A DNA stretch of 64,000 bases from Amoebidium appalachense (GCA_963693365.1 CAVNZM010000001.1:18538001-18602000), one strand, 5' to 3'; shown: positions 1 to 12,043, counted from the first letter of the stretch. Numbers and translations: made by a program. The notes: generated by a model not told the origin, from the letters alone.

Positions 1-232
1 TCCCCCCGGGCCTCCCCCTGCCAGCGCCGCCCTTCAGTGGGCCATGGCATCGATTTAACACCTGACTGACTGGGTGTTACCGTCACGGGTCCGTAAGGGA
101 CAGTCCCGGGATGCCACGAATAGAAGACAACGAGTGGAAAAAGGTGGGTGGTCTTGGGGCCCCCGTTGTTTATGTCTTGTCTGTGTGTTTGTGTATGTTT
201 CTCACTTTCTTTTGCGTTTTTCCGTGCGGCGG

Positions 233-269
<37 letters not shown>

Positions 270-692
270 AGGCTGTGTATGCATTGGTGGGCGGGAGAAA
301 GAAAAGATAAAAAGAAGCACTGAAAAACACGACATAGCCCGAAGACATCAAAGGCACCGTATACGAAAGACATCGGGCAGACACAAAGAACGGGCACTAT
401 GCCACTTCTCTGAACCTCCCCCCCCCCCCCCCCCTCCCCCCGTGGCCCCCCAACCCTCCCCCTTCCACACACACACACGCCGGGCAGGAGGATAGAATTG
501 CATTCGGGAAGCGAGATAGTAACTGTCCCGCCTACCAAACACCTGCGAGGATCATATACATGCATCACCCACACACCACAAGCTCAGCACCGAACCATGC
601 TTTTGACATGGGTCCGGTCCATCTCTCATTTCACCTGTGCATCAAAATTGAGGAGGGGGGTTTTATTGAAACACGCCGTAAATTCCGGGTGT
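1..692. other. Low-complexity flank without a recognisable gene
   Basis: A poly-G run at 234-268 and a poly-C run near 418-434 dominate this stretch. Open frames across them encode Gly- or Pro-homopolymers and have no splice or codon support. The only functional signal seen is the polyadenylation signal of the P-protein gene at its right end. Confidence 0.6.
662..667 (-). terminator. AATAAA polyadenylation signal of the P-protein gene
   Basis: On the minus strand AATAAA lies about 26 bases downstream of the P-protein stop codon (693-695). This is the usual place for a eukaryotic poly(A) signal when the 3' UTR is very short. Confidence 0.6.
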
Positions 693-926
693 TTAATCGA
701 ACAGGCCGAAGCCCATGTCAGCATCCTCCTCGCTCTCCTCCTTCTTGGCCTCCTTCTTCTCCTCCTTGGCTGGGGCAGCTGCAGCAGCGGCAGCTGGGGC
801 GGCGGCGGCGGGAGCGGCGGCACCGGCAACCACGGTGGGCTGGCTCAGAACGAGCACGGCGGTGGTGGGGGTGACCATGGGGCACACCACGGAGAAGGCA
901 GAGGTACCGGCCTTCTCGGCAGCCAG
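693..926 (-). CDS. Acidic ribosomal P-stalk protein (P0/P1/P2 family), last exon
   Basis: The minus strand encodes a 77-residue C-terminal segment: an Ala/Pro-rich hinge, a charged stretch rich in Lys and Glu, then the terminal signature EEDADMGFGLFD and a TAA stop. The conserved DDMGFGLFD-type tail marks the acidic stalk proteins P0, P1 and P2 of the large ribosomal subunit, which recruit elongation factors to the GTPase centre. The exon opens after a good 3' splice site (gtacacag at about 927-934 on the minus strand) in phase 0. Third codon positions are GC-rich, as in a highly expressed gene. The first 35 or so residues (starting LAAEKAGTSAF) do not match the usual P1 or P2 sequence that I know, so the paralogue is left open. 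The upstream exons were not found. Confidence 0.8.
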   Translation of the reverse strand: MAAEKAGTSAFSVVCPMVTPTTAVLVLSQPTVVAGAAAPAAAAPAAAAAAAPAKEEKKEAKKEESEEDADMGFGLFD

Positions 927-972
927 CTGTGTACGTGTAAGTGTGTGGAGGTGGAGGTGGAGGTGGAGGTGT

Positions 973-1025
<53 letters not shown>

Positions 1026-1353
1026 GGTGGGGAAAGTTAGAATGGGTTATGGAGTATGAAGTACATACAACGGACAACACAAACCAGGTGTGAAGCACAT
1101 AAAGAGTATGCATCATAGGCAGAGCCCATCCTCGGGGGGGAGGGGTAAAACCACCCACAAAAATGTGGTGGAAGTCGTGTGTGTGTGTGTATGCTTTGTG
1201 CGTGTCGAATGTGTGTATGCACTTGTTTGCTTGGAGTGCACATACATGCCTTGTGTTATGTGAAAGAGCAAGAGTGAGGGAGGGGTGGGGAGGAGGAGAT
1301 CAGATGTATGAATGTGGGACGGAGACACGCCCGTTCCCATGATAAAGGACACG

Positions 1354-1388
<35 letters not shown>

Positions 1389-2435
1389 TGTACGTGTGTG
1401 TGCATAGACGAAGTATGGGGAGTGTGTGTGTAAACATCGGTGATGGTGTGTGTGAGTGTGTGCCTATATTTTTCTCTTCTCTCTCTTCTTTTCTTTCTTT
1501 CCACACATGCGATTCATCTTCCACGTTGCATTTATGTCTTGAATCACCACAATCCCAGAAAACAGCCGGACAATCTACACAAAAACCATCATGCAACAGA
1601 TTCGTGTAACTGCACCATAAGTCCCACACCCTGTTAACCCCCCCCCCCCCACCCCCCAAGCAGCTCCCCCAAACACACACCAAGAAGAGCAAGAAAAAAT
1701 GGAATGAACAACCCCTCAACCCCTACGAAGAAAAAAAACAAAAACAAAAAACACATTCAAACCACAAGGTAACCTGGCAAGGCACAATGCAGCTCCTAAC
1801 CCCCCCCCCCCCCCCCAGCATAGTCATACGACCCAGCCAGCAAGCAAGGGCACCACTGCCCGAAACCATGCCATTACTGAGTGGCATCGAAATGTCAAGG
1901 AAAGAAAAGCCCACAACTACCACCGCTCTCTCTCTCTTATCTCCCCCCCACCCCCCTCTCACACACCACCACCATGCGCACACCAGGGAGCCCCCCCTCC
2001 CCCCCCCCCCCCCCCCCGGGGGGGGGTGGGGGGGGGGGGGGCAGAGAGAGAAAGAGGAACGAAGGTGCTCCAACTATACTCGACGAAGTAAATAATACAG
2101 CCACTACAGCATCCTAAGTCAGCAACAATCAATATCCCCAACTATTAACTTAACCCCCCGCTTCCCCCGGAGAATGTTTCTCAACCATACTACTAGCTTG
2201 GAAAAAAGGTATACCACAAGCCGCTTGGCTCTCTACCCTTTCCAGCCCAAATCACGTTCCCTTGACCAGTAGCAAGGAAGCCCAGAGCCGCTACCCGCCC
2301 TTCCCCCCCCAGAGCGCCCCTCCCTGCTCTAAACCCACCCACCCCTTCCCTTTAAAAGAACCATGTGCACACGCCCCCATCCAACCCCATGCTTCCTCTC
2401 CTGTAGGCTCAAGATCCATCTCCCGCTCTCGTCCT
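927..2435. other. Probable intron or intergenic DNA with repeats
   Basis: No convincing exon was found. The stretch holds (GGTGGA)n and (GT)n runs near 947-988, a G tract from about 989 to 1024, one copy of the dispersed C-tailed repeat (1037-1133, minus), a (GT)n run at 1356-1385, and C or G runs near 1639, 1800 and 1997-2040. If the P-protein gene extends upstream, its introns lie here. Confidence 0.45.
1037..1133 (-). repeat. Dispersed C-tailed repeat, copy 1
   Basis: Read on the minus strand it starts with the family hallmark GAGGATGGGCTCTGC and ends at a poly-C tract (the G tract on the plus strand). It is one of about eight copies in this window and has diverged in its middle. It lies upstream of the P-protein last exon, in the same orientation. 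Confidence 0.6.
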
Positions 2436-2585
2436 GCGACTGCTGCCACTGTCTCCAGTGCATCCCTGATCTCAAACTTCATACCCCTTCCCCCACCACC
2501 AACCCCATATCCCCCCCCCCACCCTTATCTTCAGTTTTCCTCTTTCCTCTCCCTCCCCTCCTATCCAATATACAGGGGCACATAC

Positions 2586-2721
2586 AGCGCGCAGGGCGGA
2601 CTCCAGAGCACGCTTGGACTCGGCAGTGACGGGCTCAGGGGTCCAGTCTGCCTCGCTCTGGCAGACGCCGGACCAAGAGCTGCCCTCCTGGGTGAGGATG
2701 AACGTGTGGGCCCCCATGTTT
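2586..2721 (-). CDS. Possible exon of an unrecognised protein
   Basis: The minus strand can encode about 44 residues beginning MGAHTFILTQEGSSW, in GC3-biased codons. A possible 3' splice site (ggtgcag) precedes it and a GTATGT donor follows at 2585-2580. The plus strand is also open here, with its own plausible acceptor (atatacag) and a GTAAGC donor near 2802, so the strand is not settled. A second weak minus-strand segment (FEIRDALETVAAVAGRE, about 2410-2478) may be the next exon but lacks a clear donor. I recognise no family. It could be an upstream exon of the P-protein transcription unit or a separate gene. Confidence 0.3.
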
Positions 2722-2725
2722 CTGC

Positions 2726-3955
2726 ACCCAACACAGCGTCAGCGCGTAGCCGGAGGTTCTGATGTTCAGTGCATCCTCTCTCTCCCATCGAGAGGATGCA
2801 CGGTAAGCGGGCCATATATGCACGATCCACTCTAAGTATATGTGTGTGTGATTGATGCTGTACACAACGGGAAAATATGTATGTGAGACCAGCCGTCCTG
2901 ATCACTCCACTCTTTGCTGAAAGGCACAAGGTTTGGATTGCACACAGTCCCGACCATGGGCTCTGTGACGACATGTCACTAATCCCTCCATCTGGACACC
3001 GATAAGTGTTTCTAAATTGTCACGACATATCTAGGCCGAGATCGTCGTTCACTTCATATGCATACTGTGCGGACTACATGGTCATGGAGCCCCGAGCACG
3101 GCATGTCATGAAACCATCTTGAAGGGCCCAACCCCCGTATCATATGTTTCCTGCTCATCCCCGGCCGAAAGACGTCCTATATGTCCTAAAACCAGTCATA
3201 TGTTATATCACCCTACACTAAATAAGGCCTGTCTTTACTCTGTTCAGCACTCCGTGGTACCTTGTTACAGCTTAGCGCTTCAAAAAAGTGCGTGCTGAAA
3301 GAGAGCCAGCGTTCGCCAGCGCAATTCCACATGTATGATTCAGTTTTCCAAGTCCATCTGTCGCAGTCTGTCGCAGTTCACTCCTGTGGTGTCGCATTGT
3401 TGCCGCCCTCGAGATCACGTGACGCAATCTTCTCCAGATCTTTTGCGTAAATGTTTCTAGACATTTGATTGGTTGTCATTCATGGTGCGATTCTAGCCAA
3501 TCAGCGTCAGCGCCAATTTACGCTACTTCGCAATAGATCTGCCTCGCCGTTGAGTCGTCGGCTCGCCTCGAAAAAGAAAAGAAAACAGAGAAATTAGGAA
3601 GCTACGAAAAGTAGGGAGAACTCATTTTTTTTTTTAGAGGACGCGCTGTTTTTTCCCTTTTTTCTTTGGTAGAAGTTTTAGAGGCTACCTCTAAGAATTT
3701 TCAGTTAGTTCTTTTTTTTTTTTTGGCCTACCGTCAGCTTCGGTTGCGAGGTGCATCTCACGGTACATCTATTGGCAGACGATAAGGTTCATTGAAAGTC
3801 TGATATACGCTGGTAGAGTCTTCTCATACGCAGAGAAGTTAACTTAATTCTTTCCAGTCTGCCCCTACTTTACCTTCTTTTTTTTCTTTACTTGGTCAAG
3901 CAGCACCACTCGAGAACTCATTTTGGAGGTACGGAACGAGATCTGCTGCTCCATA
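2726..3955. promoter_or_regulatory. Upstream region of the ankyrin gene
   Basis: This is one of the few stretches of ordinary complexity in the window. It has no convincing exon. Two CCAAT boxes stand close together, ATTGG at 3468-3472 and CCAAT at 3497-3501, about 460-490 bases before the ATG of the ankyrin gene. Short T runs follow at about 3625 and 3712. The boxes are direct observation; promoter function is inferred from their position. Confidence 0.45.
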
Positions 3956-6279
3956 ATGGCTTCGTTGGCAGAAAACTTCGCTTGGCTGGTAGAAAGAATA
4001 AACCGGAGAGAAGGCACATATGAAGATTGGCAGCTATGGTATGCACCACGCAAGCCCCGTCTCTGGGTCTTTTTAATCATCCTTTCGCGGGAATGGTTAG
4101 GGGGAGAAGGACTCTGTTGATCTGGCCTGTGAAGGCTTTGGTTCATTTTTTTTTGGTTTTTGTGTGTGTGTGTGTGTGCGTGTGTGGGAGAGGGGGGGAG
4201 GGAGGGGAGGGAGGGGGGGGGGGGGGGTGCACATAAATTTGCGAAAATCGAACTTTGAAGCTATCATGCTATCTGCTTCATCTTGAGCTGTTCGAACATG
4301 CAAACCCACGAGTTTATTTGGTTGCTTCAAGATCTGGTTGAGTGTGGTTTTTGGTGAGAGGATATTATCTAGGAGGGCAGTTAATATAGTGCTATTTTAT
4401 TTGGTCCTTACTTGTCTATTTTGGTTGGCAACACCTGCTTATATGGCACCAAGGACTGTTGTACACATAAGAATGTGAAACTGCCCCTGACTGTGCTGCT
4501 ATGCAGGTTAAGGCAGCGAAGAAGTGCAATCTACACCACCGATATGGTAAAGCCATACCTCCTCCCCTCTTCAATTCCCTCTCCCATCCCCCGGTCCCCC
4601 CCTCCCCCCAAACCCCCCCTTTCCGTCCCCACAAAAAACAAACAAAAAAACCATCCCGCACCCCAGTCTCCAGCCGCATCCCCTCCTTCGAAAAACGGCT
4701 CATCTTTCTTTTCTGTAGTATATATATTTTGAGAGCAGGCGGTCATGTCAACATTATTCTCTTTTGCCGGGAATAATCAAGTTAACTCTGCTACCCACCC
4801 AGGACGATGATACTCTTGTGCACTATGCGGCCACGGTTAATCACACACGGTGCCTCTTGGCCCTGGCCCACGGTACGTTGCCTCTCCTGCTCGCACATGT
4901 ACTTGCAACATGTGCTATTTTGTCACGCGTACTCCTTTGTGTGCAAAGCAAATGACCCCAAGGAATCTGGCAAGGTTTGATTCTCATCTGGCTAGAGGAT
5001 CTGGTAGTGCATCCAAGTAGGGAGTGGGGGTGTGCTTGTGTGGTGAGAAGGGGGATGAAAGGAAGGGAGGGGGAGAGGGTGGGAGGGTGGGGGAGGGGGG
5101 GGGGGGGGTGGGGAGGGAAGGGGGGGGATCTGGAGCTAGATGCAACTCCCATTAAAAAGCACCTGAAAACAATCTTGCAAGTCTAGAAGCAGGGAAAGCA
5201 CCCGATTTATTCCATATATGAACTTGCCAGAGGTTTGCTCCCTGCTTGCTCTGTGTGCAACCCTTTCGATCTTTGCACTGTTCTTTACTATGGAGAGATC
5301 TCTTGTTGTTTACCCTTTCCCGTCTATGCGTTGCAGTATGATGAGGGTTTACAGGGTTGTGAAAAACGGTGTGATACAAGCGAGACACCTGCGCGAGGCC
5401 TTCAATACAGTTGGTAAAATGCTAATAAACGCCAAAAACGATAAACGCTAAAATAACACCGAAGTTTCTGTGAGCTAACCTTAAAAAAAACTGTGCGGTG
5501 TGTTTTCTCTGCAGCTGGCGCACGGATGGATGAGTCAGGTTGCGGTGCACGAACACCTCTCCATGCTGCAGCATATGAAGGTACGCGCGCGCGTGCGCGC
5601 GCGCGCGTGTGTGTGTGTGTGTGTGTGTGTGCGTGTGTGTGTGCGTATGTGTGTGTGTGCGCGCATGTGTGTGTGCGTGGGAGGGGCGGGGGAGGGAGGG
5701 GGGGGGGGGGGGGGGAGGGAGGAAAAATGGGAGGAGCAGAGTTGGCGATGGAAGGGTATAGAGGATATGGCAAGAGGAGGAGGGGGGGGGGGGGGGGGGG
5801 GTAAGGGTCGATATGAAGATTTCCTGTGCGTAGGTTTTGGGGTGCAAAGGGGAACAAGAATCGGTGACAAATAAGACTGCGCCCTAAACAAACATGCAAC
5901 CTGTTTGCTCAACGGCTACATCGGCATTTCTCGATTACACACCTTGAACGGCAAAAAAAAGAAAACGTCTTATGAAAGAAGGACATTGCTCTATATGGTG
6001 CTCACCATATTCCGGAACAAATATGAGCGCCGCATCCATATGCCGTATATTGATGCCTTTCTTGTCCTCGGGACTGCACAACTCCCCCCCCCACCCCACC
6101 CCCCCTTTTTTTTTGTTTGCACATTATATCCAGTTACCAAATATGGCTAATCGGCTCGTTTCTTGCACGTGCAGGGCATGTGGAGGCTGCCCTATTGCTG
6201 ATGGAGTGGAAGGCGGAGACAGACGCCACGGATGCACTGGAGGAGACGTAAGTGCCACTGTGCATGTGTGTGTAGGTGT

Positions 6280-6349
<70 letters not shown>

Positions 6350-6827
6350 GGGACGGGTGGTGGTGTTGGGGTGGGTTTCCGGGGGAGAGGGGGGGAATGA
6401 ATGTGTGTCTGGATGTGTGTTGTGTGTGTGTGTGTGTGTGTGTATGTGTGCGCGGGGATGGAGTGTGGGGGAGTCGGCGGGCGGGCGGGTAGGTTGTTGG
6501 GTGGGGGCGGGTGGATGAATGTGGCTGAGTCGGTTGTTATGGGCAGGTGGGTGGGGGTAGGTGAAAGGGATGGTGCGTGTGTGTGTGTGTGCATGTGTGT
6601 CGGTAGTATTGTCGGTGTGTGCCGGTGGGCGGGTAAATGTGTTTGTGTTGTTGTGCTGGTGTGTATCTGTTTGTCGGTGTGTACGAGCATCCGTGCCCGC
6701 GTAATGGTGTGTGTGCTCTTCATGCGTTCGAGTATGTGTATGTTGTAATCGTGCTTCTCTCGTGAACTATATCTCTGTATGTACAGTCTGTCTAAATACG
6801 GACTTTCGGGAGTAGGTTGAACAGGTT

Positions 6828-6871
<44 letters not shown>

Positions 6872-8211
6872 GTGTGTGTTTTGATTTGTATGTGTGTGTG
6901 TGGGGGGGGGAAGGGGGGGAGGGGGGGGGGAAGGGAAAGAAGAAAGAGGGGGCGGGGGGTGGGGGTGGGGGGAGGAGGGGGGGTCGAAGGGTGTGTGTTT
7001 TGAATTTTGTGTGTGTGTGCGGGCGGGGGGGGGGGGGGGGGGGGGGGGGGGGAGGGGGGGGGGAGATGGCTGTAAACCAAACCATTAGTTCTTACTTTGC
7101 ACGTTTTCTTCGACATTTCCCCACATTCCCCTCTTCATTCATTCTGAGGGGGAATGACCACACATTGTCTTATTTTGCACGATTTACACCACATTTGCAC
7201 ACTCCCCCGTTCATCTTTTCCTATTTTTCACGTCCAACCACACACAGACCACTGCACAAGGCCGCCACAGCAGGGCACACGGAGGTAGCCTGTGCTCTGC
7301 TTGACCGCTACTACGACAGCATGGGGGAGGTTGCCGCCCTGCTGCATGCACGTAACGTGCTGGGGTCAACGCCATTGCACAATGCATGCCACGCATGGTA
7401 TACACTAGCTTATAACGTGCTGGGGTCAACGCCATTGCACAATGCATGCCACGCATGGTATACACTAGCTTATAACGTGCTGGGGTCAACGCCATTGCAC
7501 AATGCATGCCACGCATGGTATACACTAGCTTATAACGTGCTGGGGTCAACACCATGCATGCCGCGCATGGTATACACTTGCTTATAACCTGCTGGGGTCA
7601 ACACCATTGCACAATGCATGCCACGCATGGTATACACTAGCTTATAACCTGCTGGGGTCAACACCATTGCACAATGCATGCCACGCATGGTATACACATA
7701 GCTTATAACGTGCTGGGGTCAACACCATGCATGCCACGCATGGTATACACTAGCTTATAACCTGCTGGGGTCAACACCATTGCACAATGCATGCCACGCA
7801 TGGTATACACTAGCTTATAACCTGCTGGGGTCAACACCATTGCACAATGCATGCCACGCATGGTATACACTAGCTTATAACGTGCTGGGGTCAACACCAT
7901 TGCACAATGCATGCCACGCATGGTATACACTAGCTTATAACGTGCTGGGGTCAACACCATTGCACAATGCATGCCACGCATGGTATACACTAGCTTATAA
8001 CGTGCTGGGGTCAACACCATTGCACAATGCATGCCACGCATGGTATACACTAGCTTATCCCCCCCCCCCCCCCCCCCCTCTCCCCCCCCCCCCCCCCATT
8101 TTCACACCCCTTCCTCAAACCCACCAGCCTCTCAAGCCTTTCCTCAAGCCCCCCCCCCCCCCCCCCCCCCCACACCTCTCAAGCCTGCTTTGTTCTATTA
8201 TACCCCCTTCC

Positions 8212-8260
<49 letters not shown>

Positions 8261-8712
8261 ACACCACCACCACCACCACCAAAAAAGAAAAAGTAATACA
8301 AAATGAAAATAAAAATAAAATGAAAAATAAAAAATGCAAACATACATGTAGACACTTCCGAATCCAAGCACACTCTGGCACACACGAGGACCCACCCAAG
8401 TCAAGCATCACCAAAACACAGACACATGCACACATGCCTCCCCCCCCCCCCCCCCCCTTTTCCCCCCTTTTCTCCTCTCTTTATTTCCTTCCCCCTCCCT
8501 CCCTTCCACTCACTCTTCCTTCCTCTCCCTCTCTCCTTCCCCTCCCCTCTCTCTCCCCATCTCTCTCCTTCTCTCCTATTGCTCTCCTCATTTCAAGCGC
8601 ACAATAACCCACAGATCCTTGCTTTCTTGCATGCTGGTTGCAAACTTGTACTTCGTATTGTATACAGCATTAAACTTCCCCCTCTCCCCGTCCTCTCCCC
8701 CACCACCCACGT

Positions 8713-8774
<62 letters not shown>

Positions 8775-8796
8775 CCCCCCTTTTCCCCGTCCCCAC

Positions 8797-8875
<79 letters not shown>

Positions 8876-9170
8876 CCACACGCACACACACACACTACTC
8901 CCCTGCCCCCCCCTCCCCCCTCCTCTGCCCCCCCTCCCCCCTCCCCCCCCCCTCCCCACACACACACACGTACACAGCCACTTCGAGATGATCCAGCTTC
9001 TCCTATCACGTGGTGCAGACCCTCAGAGCAGGGACGATTTTGGCTACACCCCGTGTGACTGTGTGGTGCAACAGGGGCACTTATTTGCTCCGGAGAGGGT
9101 TATGAGTGTGGTTTTGGCTTTCCGAACACACCAACCCCACCTCATCCTCCCTGCATCCCTGAGAATGTGA
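3956..9170 (+). CDS. Ankyrin-repeat protein, eight exons found
   Basis: Exons are 3956-4038, 4507-4546, 4803-4872, 5515-5580, 6175-6247, 7248 to about 7397, 8598-8647 and 8978-9170 (TGA). Phases join exactly across exons 1-6. The N-terminus ([19 protein letters not shown]) is helical. Ankyrin units follow: [82 protein letters not shown] and [16 protein letters not shown] with [16 protein letters not shown]. Ankyrin arrays are protein-binding scaffolds; the partner is unknown and no catalytic domain is visible. The joins after exons 6 and 7 do not close in phase. About 16 residues of one repeat are missing between exons 7 and 8, so an exon there may be lost in the CA-rich intron or in the assembly. 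The exon 6 end is blurred by the minisatellite at 7354-8058. Introns carry (GT)n and G runs after donors and C or CA runs before acceptors. The ATG at 3956 was chosen because it begins the phase-consistent chain. Confidence 0.75.
6294..6348 (+). repeat. Poly-G tract (55 nt) in ankyrin intron 5
   Basis: A pure G run directly follows a GT-rich stretch just downstream of the 5' splice site at 6248. It is a strong candidate for G-quadruplex formation in the transcript. Exact length may not be reliable in an assembly. Confidence 0.8.
7354..8058 (+). repeat. 60-bp minisatellite of an exon/5'-splice-site junction
   Basis: Twelve head-to-tail units; ten are 60-61 bp and two (7534-7585 and 7707-7758) are 52 bp because of the same 8-bp deletion. 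The consensus carries the end of an ankyrin exon (GTGCTGGGGTCAACGCCA, encoding [13 protein letters not shown]) followed by GTATACACTAGCTTAT, which looks like a 5' splice site and the start of the intron. The first three units stay open and repeat a 20-residue peptide, [20 protein letters not shown]. The later deletions and one insertion break the frame, so most of the array is probably intronic. Units are nearly identical, which suggests recent expansion or homogenisation. Confidence 0.9.
8715..8895 (+). repeat. (CA)n microsatellites in the last ankyrin intron
   Basis: Two long CA arrays (about 8715-8771 and 8799-8895) are separated by a C-rich interruption and followed by a C/T-rich run that leads into the acceptor TACACAG before the last exon. 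Confidence 0.9.
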
Positions 9171-9720
9171 GCGAAGTGAGCGAGAGAATGTGTACGATTG
9201 TGATCAGTACGCCGCCCATTGGAGCGAAATTTAAATATAAACCAGCGACCGGTTTACCTTCGTTACTAGCGAGTGTTAGTTACAAGGTTCGCAAGGTTCG
9301 AAGTTGAGTGACTGCCTATCTGTGTAGCGGTTTCGGTAGATCGACGCTATTTGATTTCAAGTGTGGGTGTGCGAAATCTGGTTACCTTTTGGTTGCTAGC
9401 TAGGGTATTGTATGGTCCTACTTGAAAGTGCAGGCTGTCTAGATATATATATGCCTGGGTTGGGTCTTGGTAGATACACGAAATATGTCTAGATGACCAA
9501 AACTGAAAGTTGGTAGGATGATTGGTGAGGTACAGTGTTCGTTTTTGTGTGTGTGATTTTAAGCATATATGCGAATGATAACAGCAGAAACTTGGTTATT
9601 TACTTGGTGATTGTGTTGCAACAAATACACACGTATTATTATTTTTAATCTAAGGTAGCTGTTACATGTATTGTATTATTGGGCACGGTAGACGCAACAT
9701 GCAAGTGTTTTTCTGAATGA

Positions 9721-9810
9721 AATCTGACTGAAGCTAAAACATAAAAATGAAATCTGACTGAAGTTCAAACATAAAACTAAAATCTGATTATAGTTTAAAC
9801 ATAAAATTAT
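9721..9810 (+). repeat. 30-bp tandem repeat, three units
   Basis: Three consecutive 30-bp AT-rich units (9721-9750, 9751-9780, 9781-9810) share AATCTGA at the start and AAACATAAAA near the end. They end at a possible ATG at 9809. Confidence 0.8.
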
Positions 9811-9922
9811 GGAAGAACCTAGCAGGTCCCCCCGTAGGACTCTGAGGCTGACACCCAATGATCATGCAGACATCACCTGCAATCGGGTCCGCGAAGACAT
9901 CGTGTCCATCCTCCTCCTCTCC

Positions 9923-9957
<35 letters not shown>

Positions 9958-10010
9958 CCCCCCCCCCCCCCCCCCCCACGGGTGACCCACCCATGTTCAA
10001 GTGAAACAGT

Positions 10011-10184
10011 ATCTGAGTTGGGTTTCGTTAACGAGGTGAATAGGTCGAAACTCGGGTGCTGCGGATGACGTGGGCCCCCCCTGAGGATGGGCTCTGCTTA
10101 TTATGCATACTCTTTGTGTATGGCTTGCATTCTGCATCGTGTTATCCGTTTGTTCTTGTGTACTTCGTACTTTTTGACGCATTC

Positions 10185-10187
<3 letters not shown>
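10011..10187 (+). repeat. Dispersed C-tailed repeat, copy 2 (with tRNA-like 5' part)
   Basis: This copy retains the 5' portion: a box-A-like CTGAGTTGG at about 10013, then a box-B-like GGTCGAAACTC about 20 bases on. The family core GAGGATGGGCTCTGC starts at 10083. The copy ends in CATTCAA and a C tract to about 10206, followed by an A-rich run. Confidence 0.6.
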
Positions 10188-10216
<29 letters not shown>

Positions 10217-10958
10217 AAACAAAAACAAAAAAAACATGTACACGCACACACGCGCGCGCACGCACACACACACACACACACTGGCACATGTACACACCTC
10301 ACCCCACCTCCCGGGACCCCCTCTTCACCAGTAACCGCAAGGAGAGTTCGACTTCAGAATCTTTCCCTCATTTTCGTCATTAGTAGAGCAAAAAGTGTCC
10401 ACCCCCCCCCCCCCCCCCCCTCCCCCCCTCCCCACGCGCAAAGGACCCGTCACCAGCACCACCACAGCCACATGCATGTCGGGCAATGTACCATGCTAAA
10501 TTTTTTGGTGTGGTTATAATTATCATCCATAAATGATTATTCTAATATATCGACACTTGCAAGAGTGGTACTGTAGGTCAGGCTGCAGATCTCGATCGGC
10601 TAATACACATTAGCAGGCACACACATGCATACCATTGACACTGATTTACCATTTTCGTCTTTGTTCAACCGTACGTGTAGTCTTCCTGCTATGTTATTCA
10701 ACAGCGCTTTACAAAATACGCTGCAAATACACGCATTTAGATTATGAATACGCTTTTAGAGAATACTATGTGTACATCCCGGGCTAGGCACTAATTAACG
10801 CGATTGGCCCATGTCGGCCAATTATATCAAAAAAATAAAAATAAAATTTTAAACACATTGTCAAGGCAGGCCCCGACCGATCAACGGTAGGAGCAGGGCA
10901 CACAAAAGGATTCGGCGGGTGGGGGAGAAAGATTTTGCAGGCTGGGATGCGTATCTTG

Positions 10959-11016
<58 letters not shown>

Positions 11017-12012
11017 AATAAGTATGTGGGCAGTGGGAGAGAGGCCAAGTGAATGAGGTAGGAGGAAAAAAACGCACGTTCTAATTAATTGCGAAGTTAC
11101 TGAAACTTCTGCCTTACCTTTAAAAAGGGGAGAAAGTAGCACTAAACTTTCCGTTCCAATCAAGTAAAAACAGTCCTTTGAACAATACCAAAGGGGATAG
11201 CGCCAGCGAAGACTGTCTAAACGGAAAAGGAAAAAACCTCCGAAAAAAAAAAGAACGAAAAAAGGAAAACCCCCGTAAAAATCGAATCGTACACCGCAAC
11301 CATTCATCTCCTGCACACAGCAAAACCACTGCCAAAATACCAACCACAACCACACGAAAAACCGCAACACACTACCTTCCCGGGTACAACAAAGTAACAA
11401 CATTCCTCCACTCACCGACCATGTGATCGATCCCATCCATTCAAATTACACCATCGGTCCGATTACGCATTCCTCACTGTGCGCCGACAGAGCTGGATGA
11501 GCTACTGACCCTCCTCATTGGATAAGCAGCCGGCTGTGGGGCCTTGATATCGTCTGGCATTGAAATTACACTGGTGCCCGGTGGGTGCCCATTAAATCTC
11601 CTATGGATGGCCCACACACAAGAACGTTAGATAAGAGGAAAGAATAAAGATACGAGAGCATGCACAAGAAAGGATATCTATTTCTCTTTCTCTTTTCGAT
11701 TCTCTCACAAACAAACACAACTTTGCGTACCTTCCACATGGCAGACCTAAGAGGTTGTTTTTCTTTTCCCCTTGTCGTCATGGGTCTCTCTCGTTAAGGC
11801 CAAAAGGCCGTCCCCCCCCCCCCCCCCCCCCCCCCCCTCCCCCCCTCCTTCCCCCCCTTGTCCATGCTTAACCCCTTACAAGAAGGACAGTAGATTAAAA
11901 AAAGACCCCACTGGATTCCAAGTGTCAAAGGGGTATGATTCCATGTGCATATCATCTCACTCTGACACCACACACTCAGAAATATCCCAATATACACTTT
12001 TTTTTATTTTTT

Positions 12013-12043
<31 letters not shown>

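Noticed and set aside
6124-7116. 330-codon minus-strand open frame rich in Pro, His and Thr
   Set aside because: It is the translation of C tracts and CA arrays across ankyrin introns and covers the antisense of ankyrin exon 5. There is no domain and no codon bias.
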